Assembly (NCBI GenBank): GCA_947307255.1
Contig: CAMZIO010000001.1
Coordinates: 88,721 to 152,720 of the forward strand
From: an uncultured Clostridia bacterium
Lineage (GTDB): Bacteria > Bacillota > Clostridia > Oscillospirales > Oscillospiraceae
DNA length: 64,000 bases
Direction of reading: 5' to 3'
The notes beneath the pieces were generated by a model. The model saw only the letters and a list, made by a program, of their open reading frames with translations, was not told the DNA's origin and made no database searches. A program made the position numbers and the translations under genes. Within the stretch, counting starts at the first letter, position 1; each line of letters starts with the position of its first letter. Below, piece by piece: positions 16,206 through 24,440 of this stretch.

Positions 16206-16775
16206 TTAGTTGCTGAGCTTTGCCATGATAGCGTTCATCTGAGCCTGTGCAACAGCAAGCTTTGCGTTCATCTCAGACAGATACGGTTCAGGCAGAGTCA
16301 TACCATATGTGACAGCGGAGATTTCTTCAGCGCCGTCTAAAGACTGTACATACGCCTTTAGAGCGTTGTGATAAGTGGTCTGGGTTGTAATAAGTGTTTG
16401 CGCCGCAATGTAGATTTGGGCAATTTCAGTGGCTGTGTAGATACGGCAGACGCCACCATCCGATTGATACGGGAACTCTGTACCGCAAAGTTCAACGACG
16501 CGGAACAGGTTTGCGATATTTGCTTGGTCTTCGATGCTAAGATTAAAATGAACAGCCCCCTGTGTCAGTTCCAAATCAATACCGGCAACAATGATGGCAT
16601 TGCAACTCTTGGAGATTTCTGCAATCTTTGCTGCCTTGATAACAGCAAGAGAGTCATCCTCTCCGACAATCTCAACTACGTCCTCCATCGTGACCCAGTC
16701 GCGTTCGACGGCCTTCAAAAGACCATTCATGTCGATAACGCCAGACTGGTACATAGCTTTCAGTTTTTCTTTCAT
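16206..16775 (-). CDS. phage tail-region protein with XkdX-like N-terminus
   Basis: The 189 residues start MKEKLKAMYQSGVIDMNGLLKAVERDWVT, similar to the short XkdX-type proteins at the end of phage tail modules. The rest, including VTYGMTLPEPYLSEMNAKLAVAQAQMNAIM, looks helical. No enzymatic motif is visible. It lies between the host-binding genes and the lysis genes. Confidence 0.55.
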   Translation of the reverse strand: MKEKLKAMYQSGVIDMNGLLKAVERDWVTMEDVVEIVGEDDSLAVIKAAKIAEISKSCNAIIVAGIDLELTQGAVHFNLSIEDQANIANLFRVVELCGTEFPYQSDGGVCRIYTATEIAQIYIAAQTLITTQTTYHNALKAYVQSLDGAEEISAVTYGMTLPEPYLSEMNAKLAVAQAQMNAIMAKLSN

Positions 16776-16778
16776 CGG

Positions 16779-17048
16779 TTACACCTCCAGCGCAGAAAGA
16801 ATCAATTCGTCAACGAGGTCGCGCTGATGGGCAACCAAAGCACCACCGTCACATTTGGCAACGACTACGGTGTCAGCACCTTCGATGTCAGAATGACCTA
16901 CGAGATTGTAGGGCGTGCTTCTAAAGGCGACGCCGATAGCTTCGTCTTTAGTGGTCGGGGCGAAGCTGCCACTCTCAGTAATTTTGATGTACAGAACAGA
17001 GTCGGCCATACCAAGCTCGGTTCCGTCCAGTGTGATAATTCGATACAT
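16779..17048 (-). CDS. small phage protein, function unknown
   Basis: An 89-residue acidic protein, probably a beta sheet (MYRIITLDGTELGMADSVLYIKITESGSF, DTVVVAKCDGGALVAHQRD). It starts right after the preceding stop (TAAATG) with an AAAGGAGG site, so it is translationally coupled to the 17049 gene. Nothing identifies a function. The position in the host-recognition block suggests a tail-fibre accessory. Confidence 0.55.
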   Translation of the reverse strand: MYRIITLDGTELGMADSVLYIKITESGSFAPTTKDEAIGVAFRSTPYNLVGHSDIEGADTVVVAKCDGGALVAHQRDLVDELILSALEV

Positions 17049-17450
17049 TTAAGCGACCTCCTTTGCTCCTACCAGCTTTGCGATGTGTCGGAGCGTATCA
17101 ATATCGGCATTGAAGAAATCGTTGTTCCACAGCCAGAAGTCTGCGTACTCGATGCGCTTGTACGGCTGACAAGTGTGGTCATCCCAGACCTTGTCCCACC
17201 GGTTCTGATAGTTCGCATCGCGCTTGGCAAGCGTCTTTTGTATGGCTTGTGTCAGCTTCCCACGGAGCATACCTGCACCGTCATCGTCACGAGCAAAGAA
17301 CTGATGTGCGTTCTCACTCGTTACAACACAGAGCAGCTTGCCATCGTGGAAGATATACCCACCATTTTCTTCACATACAGTCATAGCGGGAAGATTTACC
17401 TCACCGCAAATTGCTTTGCCCTTGAAGCGTCTATGCACAACGTATTTCAT
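17049..17450 (-). CDS. tail-fibre region protein of unknown function
   Basis: The 133-residue protein begins MKYVVHRRFKGKAICGEVNLPAM. Its first ~70 residues are similar to the 21652-21885 product: both have NLPAMT-C..., a short beta section and SENAHQFF/SHIAHQYF. The C-terminal half is rich in aromatic and charged residues (WDDHTCQPYKRIEYADFWLWNNDFF). No known motif was seen. The ribosome site is GAGGAAAAAAGG. Confidence 0.6.
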   Translation of the reverse strand: MKYVVHRRFKGKAICGEVNLPAMTVCEENGGYIFHDGKLLCVVTSENAHQFFARDDDGAGMLRGKLTQAIQKTLAKRDANYQNRWDKVWDDHTCQPYKRIEYADFWLWNNDFFNADIDTLRHIAKLVGAKEVA

Positions 17451-17467
17451 CCTTTTTTCCTCTTTCT

Positions 17468-17611
17468 CTAAAAGTTTTCAATTCGCTCCGGCGAGAAGCC
17501 GAAAATCGAATAAAAAAGCCTACACAACCGAAGCACACGCTTGTGATCATCGTAGGACTCGAAGTATGCGAGCATTCCGTTTACGGAAGTCCAGAGGTCG
17601 TCGTATGACAT
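17468..17611 (-). CDS. small phage ORF (47 residues)
   Basis: This short frame encodes MSYDDLWTSVNGMLAYFESYDDHKRVLRLCRLFYSIFGFSPERIENF. Its ATG is preceded by GGAGAA 1-6 nt upstream of the start region. It fills the gap between the 683-residue fibre gene and the 17049 gene and is in the operon direction. The composition (helical, aromatic) is protein-like, but there is no recognisable family. Confidence 0.5.
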   Translation of the reverse strand: MSYDDLWTSVNGMLAYFESYDDHKRVLRLCRLFYSIFGFSPERIENF

Positions 17612-17657
17612 TTCTCCATGATTTCTTTGGCGTCTCGGTCAGACTGTTGATGCAGGA

Positions 17658-19709
17658 TTAGACGCGGAAAGCCGGGGCGACGCCACTGGAAAGCCATGCG
17701 TAGTCACCGTACCCGCTGCCGTTCGCGTTCACAGTGCAGAAGCCGGCGTCGTCGTCGTAATAAGGAGAACGCACCCACCACCAAGCAATGACACTTGTTG
17801 CGCTGTGACGGTATTTCACCTTCGAATTTCCAGCAGAGTAATAAGCATACTGCGCCTGATAGTTCTTTTCTGCAGAGTTCGCATAGTTGCTGTGTATGCC
17901 GAAAATCTCATACTCAGCCAGCAACGGAAGGTAGTCCACTGATGTAGTGACATTGGATGCTCTATTTGTGCCGCCGCCCGTGTTATCCGTGTAGATAGTC
18001 ATAGGCTGCATCACAGCACGGAGGTCAGACGGAAGCGCCGCCATCAAGGTGTTTGCAACAGGGTTGGTCGCAGTCGTAGCGGTAGCATCTCCATTGTTCG
18101 TATTCGTTGAACCAAGTACGTCATAGCGAAGGTCACAGCCCTTCCAACCACCAGAGTTGGTGTTAGAACTATGGTTCATATTGAAATACTTGGTGCCATT
18201 GGCGTAGCTGTTACCATATCCACCGTCAATGAGGCAGATATCCGTGCCACCGCTCAGCGCAGTCTTGAACGTACCAAAGTCAATACCGGTCGCACCGTTG
18301 TGGTTAAAACCGATGATGTAAACGTAGTAAGTGCCACTCACAGACTGCGTGCCAACAGTACCACTCACAGCGACAGCCTTACGGTCACCGACCGCCCAGT
18401 AGCTTGCGCCTGTTCCAGAAACACTGTGGATAGCCGCCCAAGAGTTATCGTTCAGCGTAGCAAGAATAAACTCAGCCTTGACCGTAACAGTTTTGCTTGC
18501 AGGCGCGGTATAGTTCGTACCAGCAGTACAACTCACAGTGATAGTGGCTTCACCGTTTGTCTGATTGACATGAGAAACGGTGACTGTAGTCCCGCTACGA
18601 GTAACAGTGGCAACTCCTGCCGCGCTGGAAGAAACGCTCAATGTGCCATCGTAGTTACCGCCGATAGTGAATGTATCAGTGAGCGTAGTCAGGTTAAGCG
18701 TAATGCTTGTCTTGCTCACAGTCAGCGTACCGGTTGCCTTGCCAATAGACCACGAGACATTCTTGGCGGTAGTTGTTCCATCAGACCAGCGATAGTCGGT
18801 CTTTGGCGTGAACGAAGCAGTATAACTGCCTGCGTTCGTACCGGAAGTTGTACCGCCAATCGTCATATAAGTCGTGTTATAATTGCTCCAACTCGGAGAC
18901 TGAGAAGACTTATTGTAGGTCAGTGTACCACTCTGGGCTGGTACGCTCGCAATCGTAATACGGTTTGCTGTACCAGTCGTCCGCTGAGACGTAGAGGCGT
19001 TGATGCCGCCGTCCGTGGTCTCTGGGAAGAAGGCAATGTAATACTTCGTTCCGTTCGTCAGACCGGTAATCGTCAACGGTGTGCTGGAATATTGGTTGCG
19101 TGTCGTGACCTTTAGCGTATAAACGGCGCTTGAATCATCCTTGCTGGTAGGGTAGCTGCCGCTCTTCACAACAATTGTGGTGCTTGCCCACGATGCCAGA
19201 GTCACGCCATCGGCAGAGATAGAAGCAGAAGGGTCAGTCCACTTAACGGTCATCTTACCGTTGCCTGCTTCAGAAGAAGCACTCATGCCGGTAACATTCC
19301 AGCTTGTGATGCCTGCAACTTGAACGGTCGGAATCGCATTGAATTCGTCATCCGTGCTGTCAGTGTAGGCATTTGCAGTTGTGTAGGGGAAGAACTTATA
19401 GTAATACTTCGTTCCGTTGGACAGACCACTGTCACAGAAGTAAGTATTCTTATAAGCGTCTCGTGTTTTACTATCGAGAACGATAGTGCCGTCGCGACGG
19501 CTTGTAGGCGCGGAGCCTGCCTTACGAACAAGCAGGGTGCCGCCCCAAGCAGCAATCGTAGAACCTGCCACAACGAGGTCATCGGGGTCAGTCCACTTCA
19601 CATAGACTTTTCCAGAAGAAACCTGCGTGGTAATACCGGAGACAGCCGCAAGTGTCAGACCACCACTGCCTGAACCTGCGCCGCCGGGGAAGTTAGATAA
19701 AATAGGCAT
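17658..19709 (-). CDS. tail fibre/receptor-binding protein with Ig-like domains and DUF6273-like tip
   Basis: The 683 residues begin with a glycine-rich leader. Two fibronectin-III-like repeats follow (around residues 20-130 and 130-245; each has a KWTDP strand and a GLxNGTKYYxxFFP strand). Next come MBG/Big_2-type Ig-like domains (GTLTYNKSSQSPSWSNYN; TLSVSSSAAGVATVTRSG) and a C-terminal domain with WWWVRSPYYDDDAGFCTVN and a final GVAPAFRV. The latter pattern (WW-RSP ... G-V-PAF) marks DUF6273, a C-type-lectin-like ligand fold seen at the tips of phage and surface proteins. It probably binds the host surface. The ribosome site is GGAGTGG. Confidence 0.8.
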   Translation of the reverse strand: MPILSNFPGGAGSGSGGLTLAAVSGITTQVSSGKVYVKWTDPDDLVVAGSTIAAWGGTLLVRKAGSAPTSRRDGTIVLDSKTRDAYKNTYFCDSGLSNGTKYYYKFFPYTTANAYTDSTDDEFNAIPTVQVAGITSWNVTGMSASSEAGNGKMTVKWTDPSASISADGVTLASWASTTIVVKSGSYPTSKDDSSAVYTLKVTTRNQYSSTPLTITGLTNGTKYYIAFFPETTDGGINASTSQRTTGTANRITIASVPAQSGTLTYNKSSQSPSWSNYNTTYMTIGGTTSGTNAGSYTASFTPKTDYRWSDGTTTAKNVSWSIGKATGTLTVSKTSITLNLTTLTDTFTIGGNYDGTLSVSSSAAGVATVTRSGTTVTVSHVNQTNGEATITVSCTAGTNYTAPASKTVTVKAEFILATLNDNSWAAIHSVSGTGASYWAVGDRKAVAVSGTVGTQSVSGTYYVYIIGFNHNGATGIDFGTFKTALSGGTDICLIDGGYGNSYANGTKYFNMNHSSNTNSGGWKGCDLRYDVLGSTNTNNGDATATTATNPVANTLMAALPSDLRAVMQPMTIYTDNTGGGTNRASNVTTSVDYLPLLAEYEIFGIHSNYANSAEKNYQAQYAYYSAGNSKVKYRHSATSVIAWWWVRSPYYDDDAGFCTVNANGSGYGDYAWLSSGVAPAFRV

Positions 19710-19736
19710 TTTACCACTCCGTTTCTATTTTCCTTC

Positions 19737-20321
19737 TTATGCATCATACGGACTGATTCCGTCCGGATAGTCAAGGGCGTAAACTTCAATAACATACGTC
19801 CCGTCTATCGTTCGAGAGTTTGTACTGTTGTATCGCTTGTAAATATTTACCACCCCATCAGGGGTAATAGAGTAACCAAAAACACCGTAGCCCGTCGTAC
19901 CGACATTTTGTGACCAGACAGAAACATCTGAACAGTAATGAGTGATTTTCAGCGAACCGGTATAATTAGATGTTGCGCCCCTTGCCGCATAGAGATTAAC
20001 AAAAAACGCATCTGAGCCATAGAAATATCCAGCGCGCTTCCCGGCCTTATCTCGAACGCGCACATAGATTATTTTTTTGCTAGTCCATGCCGCTGGACCA
20101 ATACTGAGTGTGGTCGCGGGGATGGCGGCAGTAGAGGTGATGTTGTATAAGGTCAGTTCCTGAGACCCAAGAAGCGTCCAACCTCGTGCGGCGCCAGTGA
20201 TTAACTGACCGCTTTTGTCCAACGCAGTATATCCGTTAGCCAAAACCTCTGGCGTTACTGTTACCACAGAGGTATCGATGAGTACGGTCCCGTCAGATAA
20301 TTGTACTTTGTTGTTTGCCAT
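19737..20321 (-). CDS. tail fibre-associated protein
   Basis: It begins MANNKVQLSDGTVLIDTSVVTVTPEVLANGYTALDKSGQLITG, the N-terminal motif shared with the next upstream gene. It then has a beta-rich region of about 140 residues. The start at 20321 is placed after AAGGAGCG rather than at the frame's first codon (20330). The shared N-terminal module probably attaches different tips to the same baseplate site (inference). Confidence 0.7.
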   Translation of the reverse strand: MANNKVQLSDGTVLIDTSVVTVTPEVLANGYTALDKSGQLITGAARGWTLLGSQELTLYNITSTAAIPATTLSIGPAAWTSKKIIYVRVRDKAGKRAGYFYGSDAFFVNLYAARGATSNYTGSLKITHYCSDVSVWSQNVGTTGYGVFGYSITPDGVVNIYKRYNSTNSRTIDGTYVIEVYALDYPDGISPYDA

Positions 20322-20335
20322 TCTCGTCACGCTCC

Positions 20336-20929
20336 TTAACCGATGGTGACAGTTTTACCTCCAGCAGCATTGTCGGAATAGGCAACGGGGATTGCCGCAA
20401 CGGTCACCTGAGCAATGTAGTTGTATCCCTGCGTTGTATTGGGTGTAACTACCTGCTGCGCGAAGGTTGGCGTCACGCTCTTTGTTTCTGCGTTGACCTC
20501 TTCCGTGCCGGACATGCTGCCTTCCACGCCAAGAATCGTAATGCCCTGGCGGATGTTTTCCGCGACGATCTTCGCCTGTTCGGTTGACGCGATGCCAACC
20601 CTTCCGGAACCGTCATGATAACCCTGCGGTACGACATACTCGCCATCCTTCGTGGCAATGTTGCCAGACACAGCACCACGGTTCGGCATAGAACCTGTAA
20701 CCTTAACACCATTGACATACGCTGTCTTGCCGGTAAGAATTTCCGCAGCAGCTGCATTGGCATCGCTGGTGTCCGCATCATAAGTATTTGTACCCGTGAT
20801 CTGTGCGCCGCTCTTGTCATGTGCAGTGACATTCTTTGCAAGCTTGTCCGGGGTAATAGTATCCTGAGTAAGGTCAATCAGTACGGTGCCATCACTCAGG
20901 ACGATCTTGTTGTTGTAAGTGTTAGGCAT
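20336..20929 (-). CDS. tail fibre protein with repeated attachment motif
   Basis: The 197 residues start MPNTYNNKIVLSDGTVLIDLTQDTITPDKLAKNVTAHDKSGAQITG, paralogous to the 19737-20321 gene. A DADTSDANAAAAEILTGKTAYVNGVKVTGSMPNRGAVSGNI segment, common in clostridial phage tail fibres, follows. The ribosome site is AGGAGG. This is a structural protein of the host-contact end of the tail. Confidence 0.75.
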   Translation of the reverse strand: MPNTYNNKIVLSDGTVLIDLTQDTITPDKLAKNVTAHDKSGAQITGTNTYDADTSDANAAAAEILTGKTAYVNGVKVTGSMPNRGAVSGNIATKDGEYVVPQGYHDGSGRVGIASTEQAKIVAENIRQGITILGVEGSMSGTEEVNAETKSVTPTFAQQVVTPNTTQGYNYIAQVTVAAIPVAYSDNAAGGKTVTIG

Positions 20930-20933
20930 ACTT

Positions 20934-21590
20934 TTATCCTCCTATAATCACAGTGTTGCCCCCGGAATCATTTCCGGTGACATAAACGGGAATTTCCTTG
21001 ACTTCAATATTTCGATCCAGGTATTTTTGTGATGTCTGCATCATAATGTCCGCGCCGATCTTCGGCGTGATGGTATACAATCCATCAAAAGCTGGAAGGT
21101 CTTGCCATGAGGCGTCCCCGTCCTGATTGCTGTTTTTCATAAGCACCTGACCAACGGTGCCGCCAGAAGGCATTTGGCTTCCAGAACCGGAGCTGACCGC
21201 CTTCCATACCGAATCGTCGCTGTCAAAATAGTAGAGAGCGCCGCTGACCATCCCAGGCTCTGACCCGCTGTAGATATAAACAGTGCCTTCGTCGACCATC
21301 TCATCCTTTGAAGACACCACGTCAATCGCAGCCACGTCTTTAATTGCTTCCTCTAAATCGGCCTTGGTTGCAATGTCTTTCGGTCGCAACCGAGTTTCCA
21401 CGCCGTCATTGAAATACCGCAGCATATCGGCGGTAATCGCAGTTACAGGAGCGCGCATACCTCCACCAGATCCGTTATCAAAGTCAAAGAAGACATGTCC
21501 GGTATCCGTGCAGTAGTACATATGCCCGCCATGTATTTCATGCGGGAGATTTCTTTCCTCACCGAACAAGAGCTTAAACGTCAAGTACAT
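20934..21590 (-). CDS. phage tail/baseplate protein
   Basis: A protein of about 218 residues. The N-terminal section (FKLLFGEERNLPHEIHGGHMYYCTDTGHVFFDF) resembles short beta-hairpin modules repeated in tail-fibre proteins of Firmicutes phages. A glycine/serine-rich linker follows (SSGSGSQMPSGGTVGQVLMKNSNQDGDASW), of the type used in fibre shafts. The C-terminus ends VTGNDSGGNTVIIGG, like the neighbouring fibre gene (AAGGKTVTIG). The start could be the ATG at 21590 or the GTG at 21593. Confidence 0.65.
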   Translation of the reverse strand: MYLTFKLLFGEERNLPHEIHGGHMYYCTDTGHVFFDFDNGSGGGMRAPVTAITADMLRYFNDGVETRLRPKDIATKADLEEAIKDVAAIDVVSSKDEMVDEGTVYIYSGSEPGMVSGALYYFDSDDSVWKAVSSGSGSQMPSGGTVGQVLMKNSNQDGDASWQDLPAFDGLYTITPKIGADIMMQTSQKYLDRNIEVKEIPVYVTGNDSGGNTVIIGG

Positions 21591-21611
21591 CACCCCTTTC
21601 CGAATATTGAT

Positions 21612-21639
21612 AAGAGCGACTGATCACTCAGTCGCTCCT
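21612..21639 (-). terminator. intercistronic hairpin in the fibre gene block
   Basis: GAGCGACTGA-TCAC-TCAGTCGCTC is a perfect 10-bp inverted repeat between the 21652 gene and the 20934 gene. On the minus strand it is followed by TTA and no long U-run, so it may be an attenuator or RNA-processing site rather than a full terminator. Confidence 0.6.
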
Positions 21640-21651
21640 TGAATAAAAGAA

Positions 21652-21885
21652 CTATTTGCTTGTAGTTAAACCATAAAGATTGGCGCAAGACCTAACGAAA
21701 ACGTTGCAGAAGCACCATATCACACCCACGCCATCCGCAAAGGCTTGGGTTATCTCCGCCAAAAAGTATTGATGCGCAATATGACTCGTACTCACGCATA
21801 TTGCATTACCGTTATAGTAAATAACATTACCAGCTCCACTGCAGTCTGTCATAGCTGGAAGATTTACATTCCCGCTTATCGACAC
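21652..21885 (-). pseudogene. truncated paralogue of the 17049-17450 gene
   Basis: The frame encodes SISGNVNLPAMTDCSGAGNVIYYNGN and SHIAHQYFLAEITQAF, aligned with residues ~14-75 of the 17049 product. The expected start is disturbed: a good GGAGG site is followed by ATG AGA TAA, and the homologous frame (DKEGVSISG...) lies one base out. It is either read from a GTG at 21885 or disabled by a single-base indel. The C-terminal half of the paralogue is missing and replaced by GVIWCFCNVFVRSCANLYGL. Confidence 0.5.
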
Positions 21886-21910
21886 ACCTTCTTTATCTCA
21901 TAGCCTCCGT

Positions 21911-22315
21911 TCAGCCAAGCAGCACAATGTCAACAGGAATGTCCATGTCCGGTAGTTCGCCGTCTGCCGCGATTGTAAGACTCCCAGCCTGCTGCCCTAT
22001 GATGGCTAATTGAGCCTCGCGCGCAGCCTGCCGCTGCTCATATGTCGCACTTTGCGCAACGGCAATCTCCCCATTCTGGTCTGCTTTTAAACCGGACACA
22101 CTGATTGTTTGCGTAAACGGAGCCTCTACTCCAGCCCAGCCACTTTGCAGTAAAGTCGCTGAAATATGCCCACTCATGTCCGCCTTGCCACCAAGCGCCG
22201 CGTCGATCTTATGCATGTTGGAGTTAGTCGCCCCCGCGACTTCTCTGCGCCAAGTTTGAAACCTAACAGAGGCGTCATCTGTTACATACAGATTGTAATT
22301 ACTTGTTGTTGCCAT
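21911..22315 (-). CDS. phage tail protein, probable fibre-attachment component
   Basis: The 134 residues begin MATTSNYNLYVTDDASVRFQTWRREVAGATNSNMHKIDAALG, a motif common near the start of Siphoviridae tail-fibre genes (the 'N-NMxKID' helix). A short beta region and a helical segment with YEQRQAAREAQLAIIGQQAG follow. The ribosome site is AAAGGCGG. It probably links tip and fibre. Confidence 0.65.
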   Translation of the reverse strand: MATTSNYNLYVTDDASVRFQTWRREVAGATNSNMHKIDAALGGKADMSGHISATLLQSGWAGVEAPFTQTISVSGLKADQNGEIAVAQSATYEQRQAAREAQLAIIGQQAGSLTIAADGELPDMDIPVDIVLLG

Positions 22316-22342
22316 TTGATGCCGCCTTTCTACTCTATCTGT

Positions 22343-22681
22343 TTAAAACGTACCGCATTCAAGCGCCGCCAAGACAGTACTGTCAATATCGTCCTGCGTT
22401 GAAAACGATGCGCTTTTATAGAACGTTGCAACATTTGTATCCGGATCAACCACTACATCTGTCACTGCGTTACCATCCCCGACAACTGCAATGCCACCAA
22501 CACCGAGAATCGTCGCGGGATCTGCGGCTTCCCATTCTGTCGGCTGCCCGTATGCATCGACGGCCTTGATAACAGCAATATTTCCGACTGACGCCCTTGT
22601 GATGCCAAGATCAAAAAAGCGCACAATCGTTGTATCGGTTTTCGCTTTGATAGTAGGCGACAATACTTTTGCATGAATCAT
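22343..22681 (-). CDS. phage baseplate/tail protein of unknown function
   Basis: About 112 residues from the ATG at 22681 (CAGGAGGACGGCGT site): MIHAKVLSPTIKAKTDTTIVRFFDLGITRASVGNIAVIKAVDAYGQPTEWEAAD. A beta-rich product, no known motif. The start overlaps the stop of the previous gene (22678), so translation is coupled. Confidence 0.6.
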   Translation of the reverse strand: MIHAKVLSPTIKAKTDTTIVRFFDLGITRASVGNIAVIKAVDAYGQPTEWEAADPATILGVGGIAVVGDGNAVTDVVVDPDTNVATFYKSASFSTQDDIDSTVLAALECGTF

Positions 22682-23010
22682 ACGCCGTCCTCCTGGAACA
22701 ACGTCCATCTCATGAGCATCTCAACAGGAGCGATTTCAAGATCGTCACCATTCGTAAGCGTTGGCCTGATATCCATCCAAAAGATGTATCCTTCCCGGAA
22801 CTTCGTGGTATCCTCTCTCGACCACGGAATGTAAATCGTATCGCCCGAACGCTGCACATCGCCGGTTCCGTCTGATTTCCAAACGCACTTCTTGACCGGC
22901 ACCCCGTTCTTTTGCTGCCCAAATACGATTTCAATATGGTCAATATCTCCCCAATAATCTGAGATACCTTCAAGCAAAACGGGCAAATGGGTTTTGACTA
23001 GCGATTTCAT
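22678..23010 (-). CDS. phage tail protein (beta-rich, unknown)
   Basis: Translation from the ATG at 23010, 6 nt after GGAGG, gives MKSLVKTHLPVLLEGISDYWGDIDHIEIVFGQQKNG and a beta-rich end (IFWMDIRPTLTNGDDLEIAPVEMLMRWTLFQE). Its size, composition and position match the small proteins seen between the tail tip and fibre genes in many clostridial siphophages. The biochemical role is unknown. Confidence 0.6.
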   Translation of the reverse strand: MKSLVKTHLPVLLEGISDYWGDIDHIEIVFGQQKNGVPVKKCVWKSDGTGDVQRSGDTIYIPWSREDTTKFREGYIFWMDIRPTLTNGDDLEIAPVEMLMRWTLFQEDGV

Positions 23011-23032
23011 GTCAACCCTCCATTCATTCATA

Positions 23033-23062
23033 AAGCCCGCAGGGATGTCCCTGCGGGCTTGT
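23033..23062 (-). terminator. strong intercistronic hairpin
   Basis: AAGCCCGCAGGGA-TG-TCCCTGCGGGCTT is a 13-bp GC-rich inverted repeat directly between two fibre-region genes. On the minus strand it ends in CTTT, so partial termination is likely. Confidence 0.7.
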
Positions 23063-23087
23063 ATTATTAAGTTTTATTCACGTATGT

Positions 23088-23588
23088 TTAAAGAATAATA
23101 ATGTCTGCATCCCCAAGCGTCATATTGTCGTATGCCGAGAGACTGCTGTCGTCCATATCGCTCAGCAACCGATAACGCCAAAGTGTCGTTCCGCCGATAT
23201 TCACGTCGATTACCATACCGCTCTTGATTTCAGTCCGGGACGTCAGTACAGCATTGACCACCATGTCGCTTGCAGCTTTTGTAATCTGCTTGATATGTGT
23301 GTTCGTATCGCCATCAAGCGTAATGGCGGAATCTATCTTCGCAGTCTGCTTTACATGATTACTGATAGCATCTTCGGGGATAGAAATAATAAGCCTGTTG
23401 TCAACCCTAATGGACGTACGGAAGGGAAGAGAGTATATCGTGATATCTCCGCCAACCTGCTTGTCGCAAATATAAACATTATAATTGCCAGGTAATCCGC
23501 ACTGTCTACTTAGATAAATATCAAACTCTTGATTGGTGCCTTCCGCGCTCTGATATTCGTCTACGAAAATATCAAACTGTTTCGGCAT
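23088..23588 (-). CDS. phage structural protein, function unknown
   Basis: A 166-residue beta-rich protein (MPKQFDIFVDEYQSAEGTNQEFDIYLSRQCGLPGNYNVYI...). It has repeated hydrophobic/polar alternation and a central ISIPEDAISNHVKQTAKI segment. No catalytic motif was seen. The AAGGAG site is about 10 nt before the start. It is followed by a hairpin at 23033. Confidence 0.6.
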   Translation of the reverse strand: MPKQFDIFVDEYQSAEGTNQEFDIYLSRQCGLPGNYNVYICDKQVGGDITIYSLPFRTSIRVDNRLIISIPEDAISNHVKQTAKIDSAITLDGDTNTHIKQITKAASDMVVNAVLTSRTEIKSGMVIDVNIGGTTLWRYRLLSDMDDSSLSAYDNMTLGDADIIIL

Positions 23589-23602
23589 GCATCACCAACT
23601 CC

Positions 23603-24001
23603 TTACGGGTTGCTCACCCGCAGCTGCAGGTCTCCCTGATTGATCGTCAGCGTAGTGCCGGACGTGATATTTCGTTGCGGATCAAGAGCACCATACATCA
23701 GCAAGTTGCCGTTTGTCGCCGCGTCATAAACAACAAAATGCGTCGCATTACCCCAGTTCGCTGTTGCTTCAGGGAAATTGACAGATGCGCTGTTTGCAAC
23801 AACACCGTCGTTCGGCGTACCAAGTTTTCCAGAAAGCGAGATACGCGCATACGCTCCACCGCTCGGCTCACTTACGCCAGTGCCGTCTGCATTCGGCGCC
23901 GTCTTGCTCAGACCGAGATAATATGTTGTCGGAATGGCAGGGCTTGTCTTTGTCTTAAAAACGTTGCCCGCCACCAGATTCAGAAAATAGGTAGTGTTCA
24001 T
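23603..24001 (-). CDS. phage tail fibre-region protein
   Basis: The 132 residues start MNTTYFLNLVAGNVFKTKTSPAIPTTYYLGLSKTAPNADGTGVSEPSGGAYARISL. This composition and the 'YLGLSxTxPxxxGxGVxEPxGGxYARxxL' pattern are common in phage proteins of the tail-fibre/adhesin region. It is a probable structural protein, copied with the fibre module. The ribosome site is AAAGGACGG. Confidence 0.7.
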   Translation of the reverse strand: MNTTYFLNLVAGNVFKTKTSPAIPTTYYLGLSKTAPNADGTGVSEPSGGAYARISLSGKLGTPNDGVVANSASVNFPEATANWGNATHFVVYDAATNGNLLMYGALDPQRNITSGTTLTINQGDLQLRVSNP

Positions 24002-24023
24002 TTATCTTCCGTCCTTTCGCTTA

Positions 24024-24419
24024 TCAGCCACGCGTAAACGGCTTGTTGATGTTATTGATAATGTTCATGATACCCTGCTTGGGGATCTCAACATCGCCGC
24101 CAGCATCACGAATCGTGATCTGATAAATAAACTTACCGGAAAGATCAACCGTGTCAGACGGGGAGAGCGTCACCTTCAGCACGTTGCTGGTAGAGTCAGC
24201 ACCCTGCGCCGCCGTCATCGCCTTGCTCACACGCGGCGCACCCGTCTTGTTGTTGTAACTCACGATGGAGAAATTCGCCGTGCAGCCGCCCACGTCAAAC
24301 GGAGAACCGTTCGCGTAGAAGTACACGTTGAACGAAAAGTTCTGCGTTTCTCCTCCGACAAAGTCGATGTCCGGCAATGTATATGGATTGTGGTCGCTGT
24401 ACTTCTGGTCATTACACAT
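24024..24419 (-). CDS. phage baseplate upper protein-like
   Basis: A 131-residue protein (MCNDQKYSDHNPYTLPDIDFVGGETQNFSFNVYFYANGSPFDVGGCTANFSIVSY). The 'FVGGETQxFxFxVY...GxPxDxxxCxxxFSI' pattern corresponds to an immunoglobulin-like domain found in phage baseplate upper proteins. It is followed by VDLSGKFIYQITIRDAGG. It probably forms part of the baseplate near the fibres. Confidence 0.65.
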   Translation of the reverse strand: MCNDQKYSDHNPYTLPDIDFVGGETQNFSFNVYFYANGSPFDVGGCTANFSIVSYNNKTGAPRVSKAMTAAQGADSTSNVLKVTLSPSDTVDLSGKFIYQITIRDAGGDVEIPKQGIMNIINNINKPFTRG

Positions 24420-24440
24420 AACCGTCGACCGCCTTTCTGT

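Noticed and set aside
17660..17780. Complete diversity-generating retroelement
   Set aside because: The DUF6273-like tip is present, but no reverse transcriptase or template repeat was found in the window.
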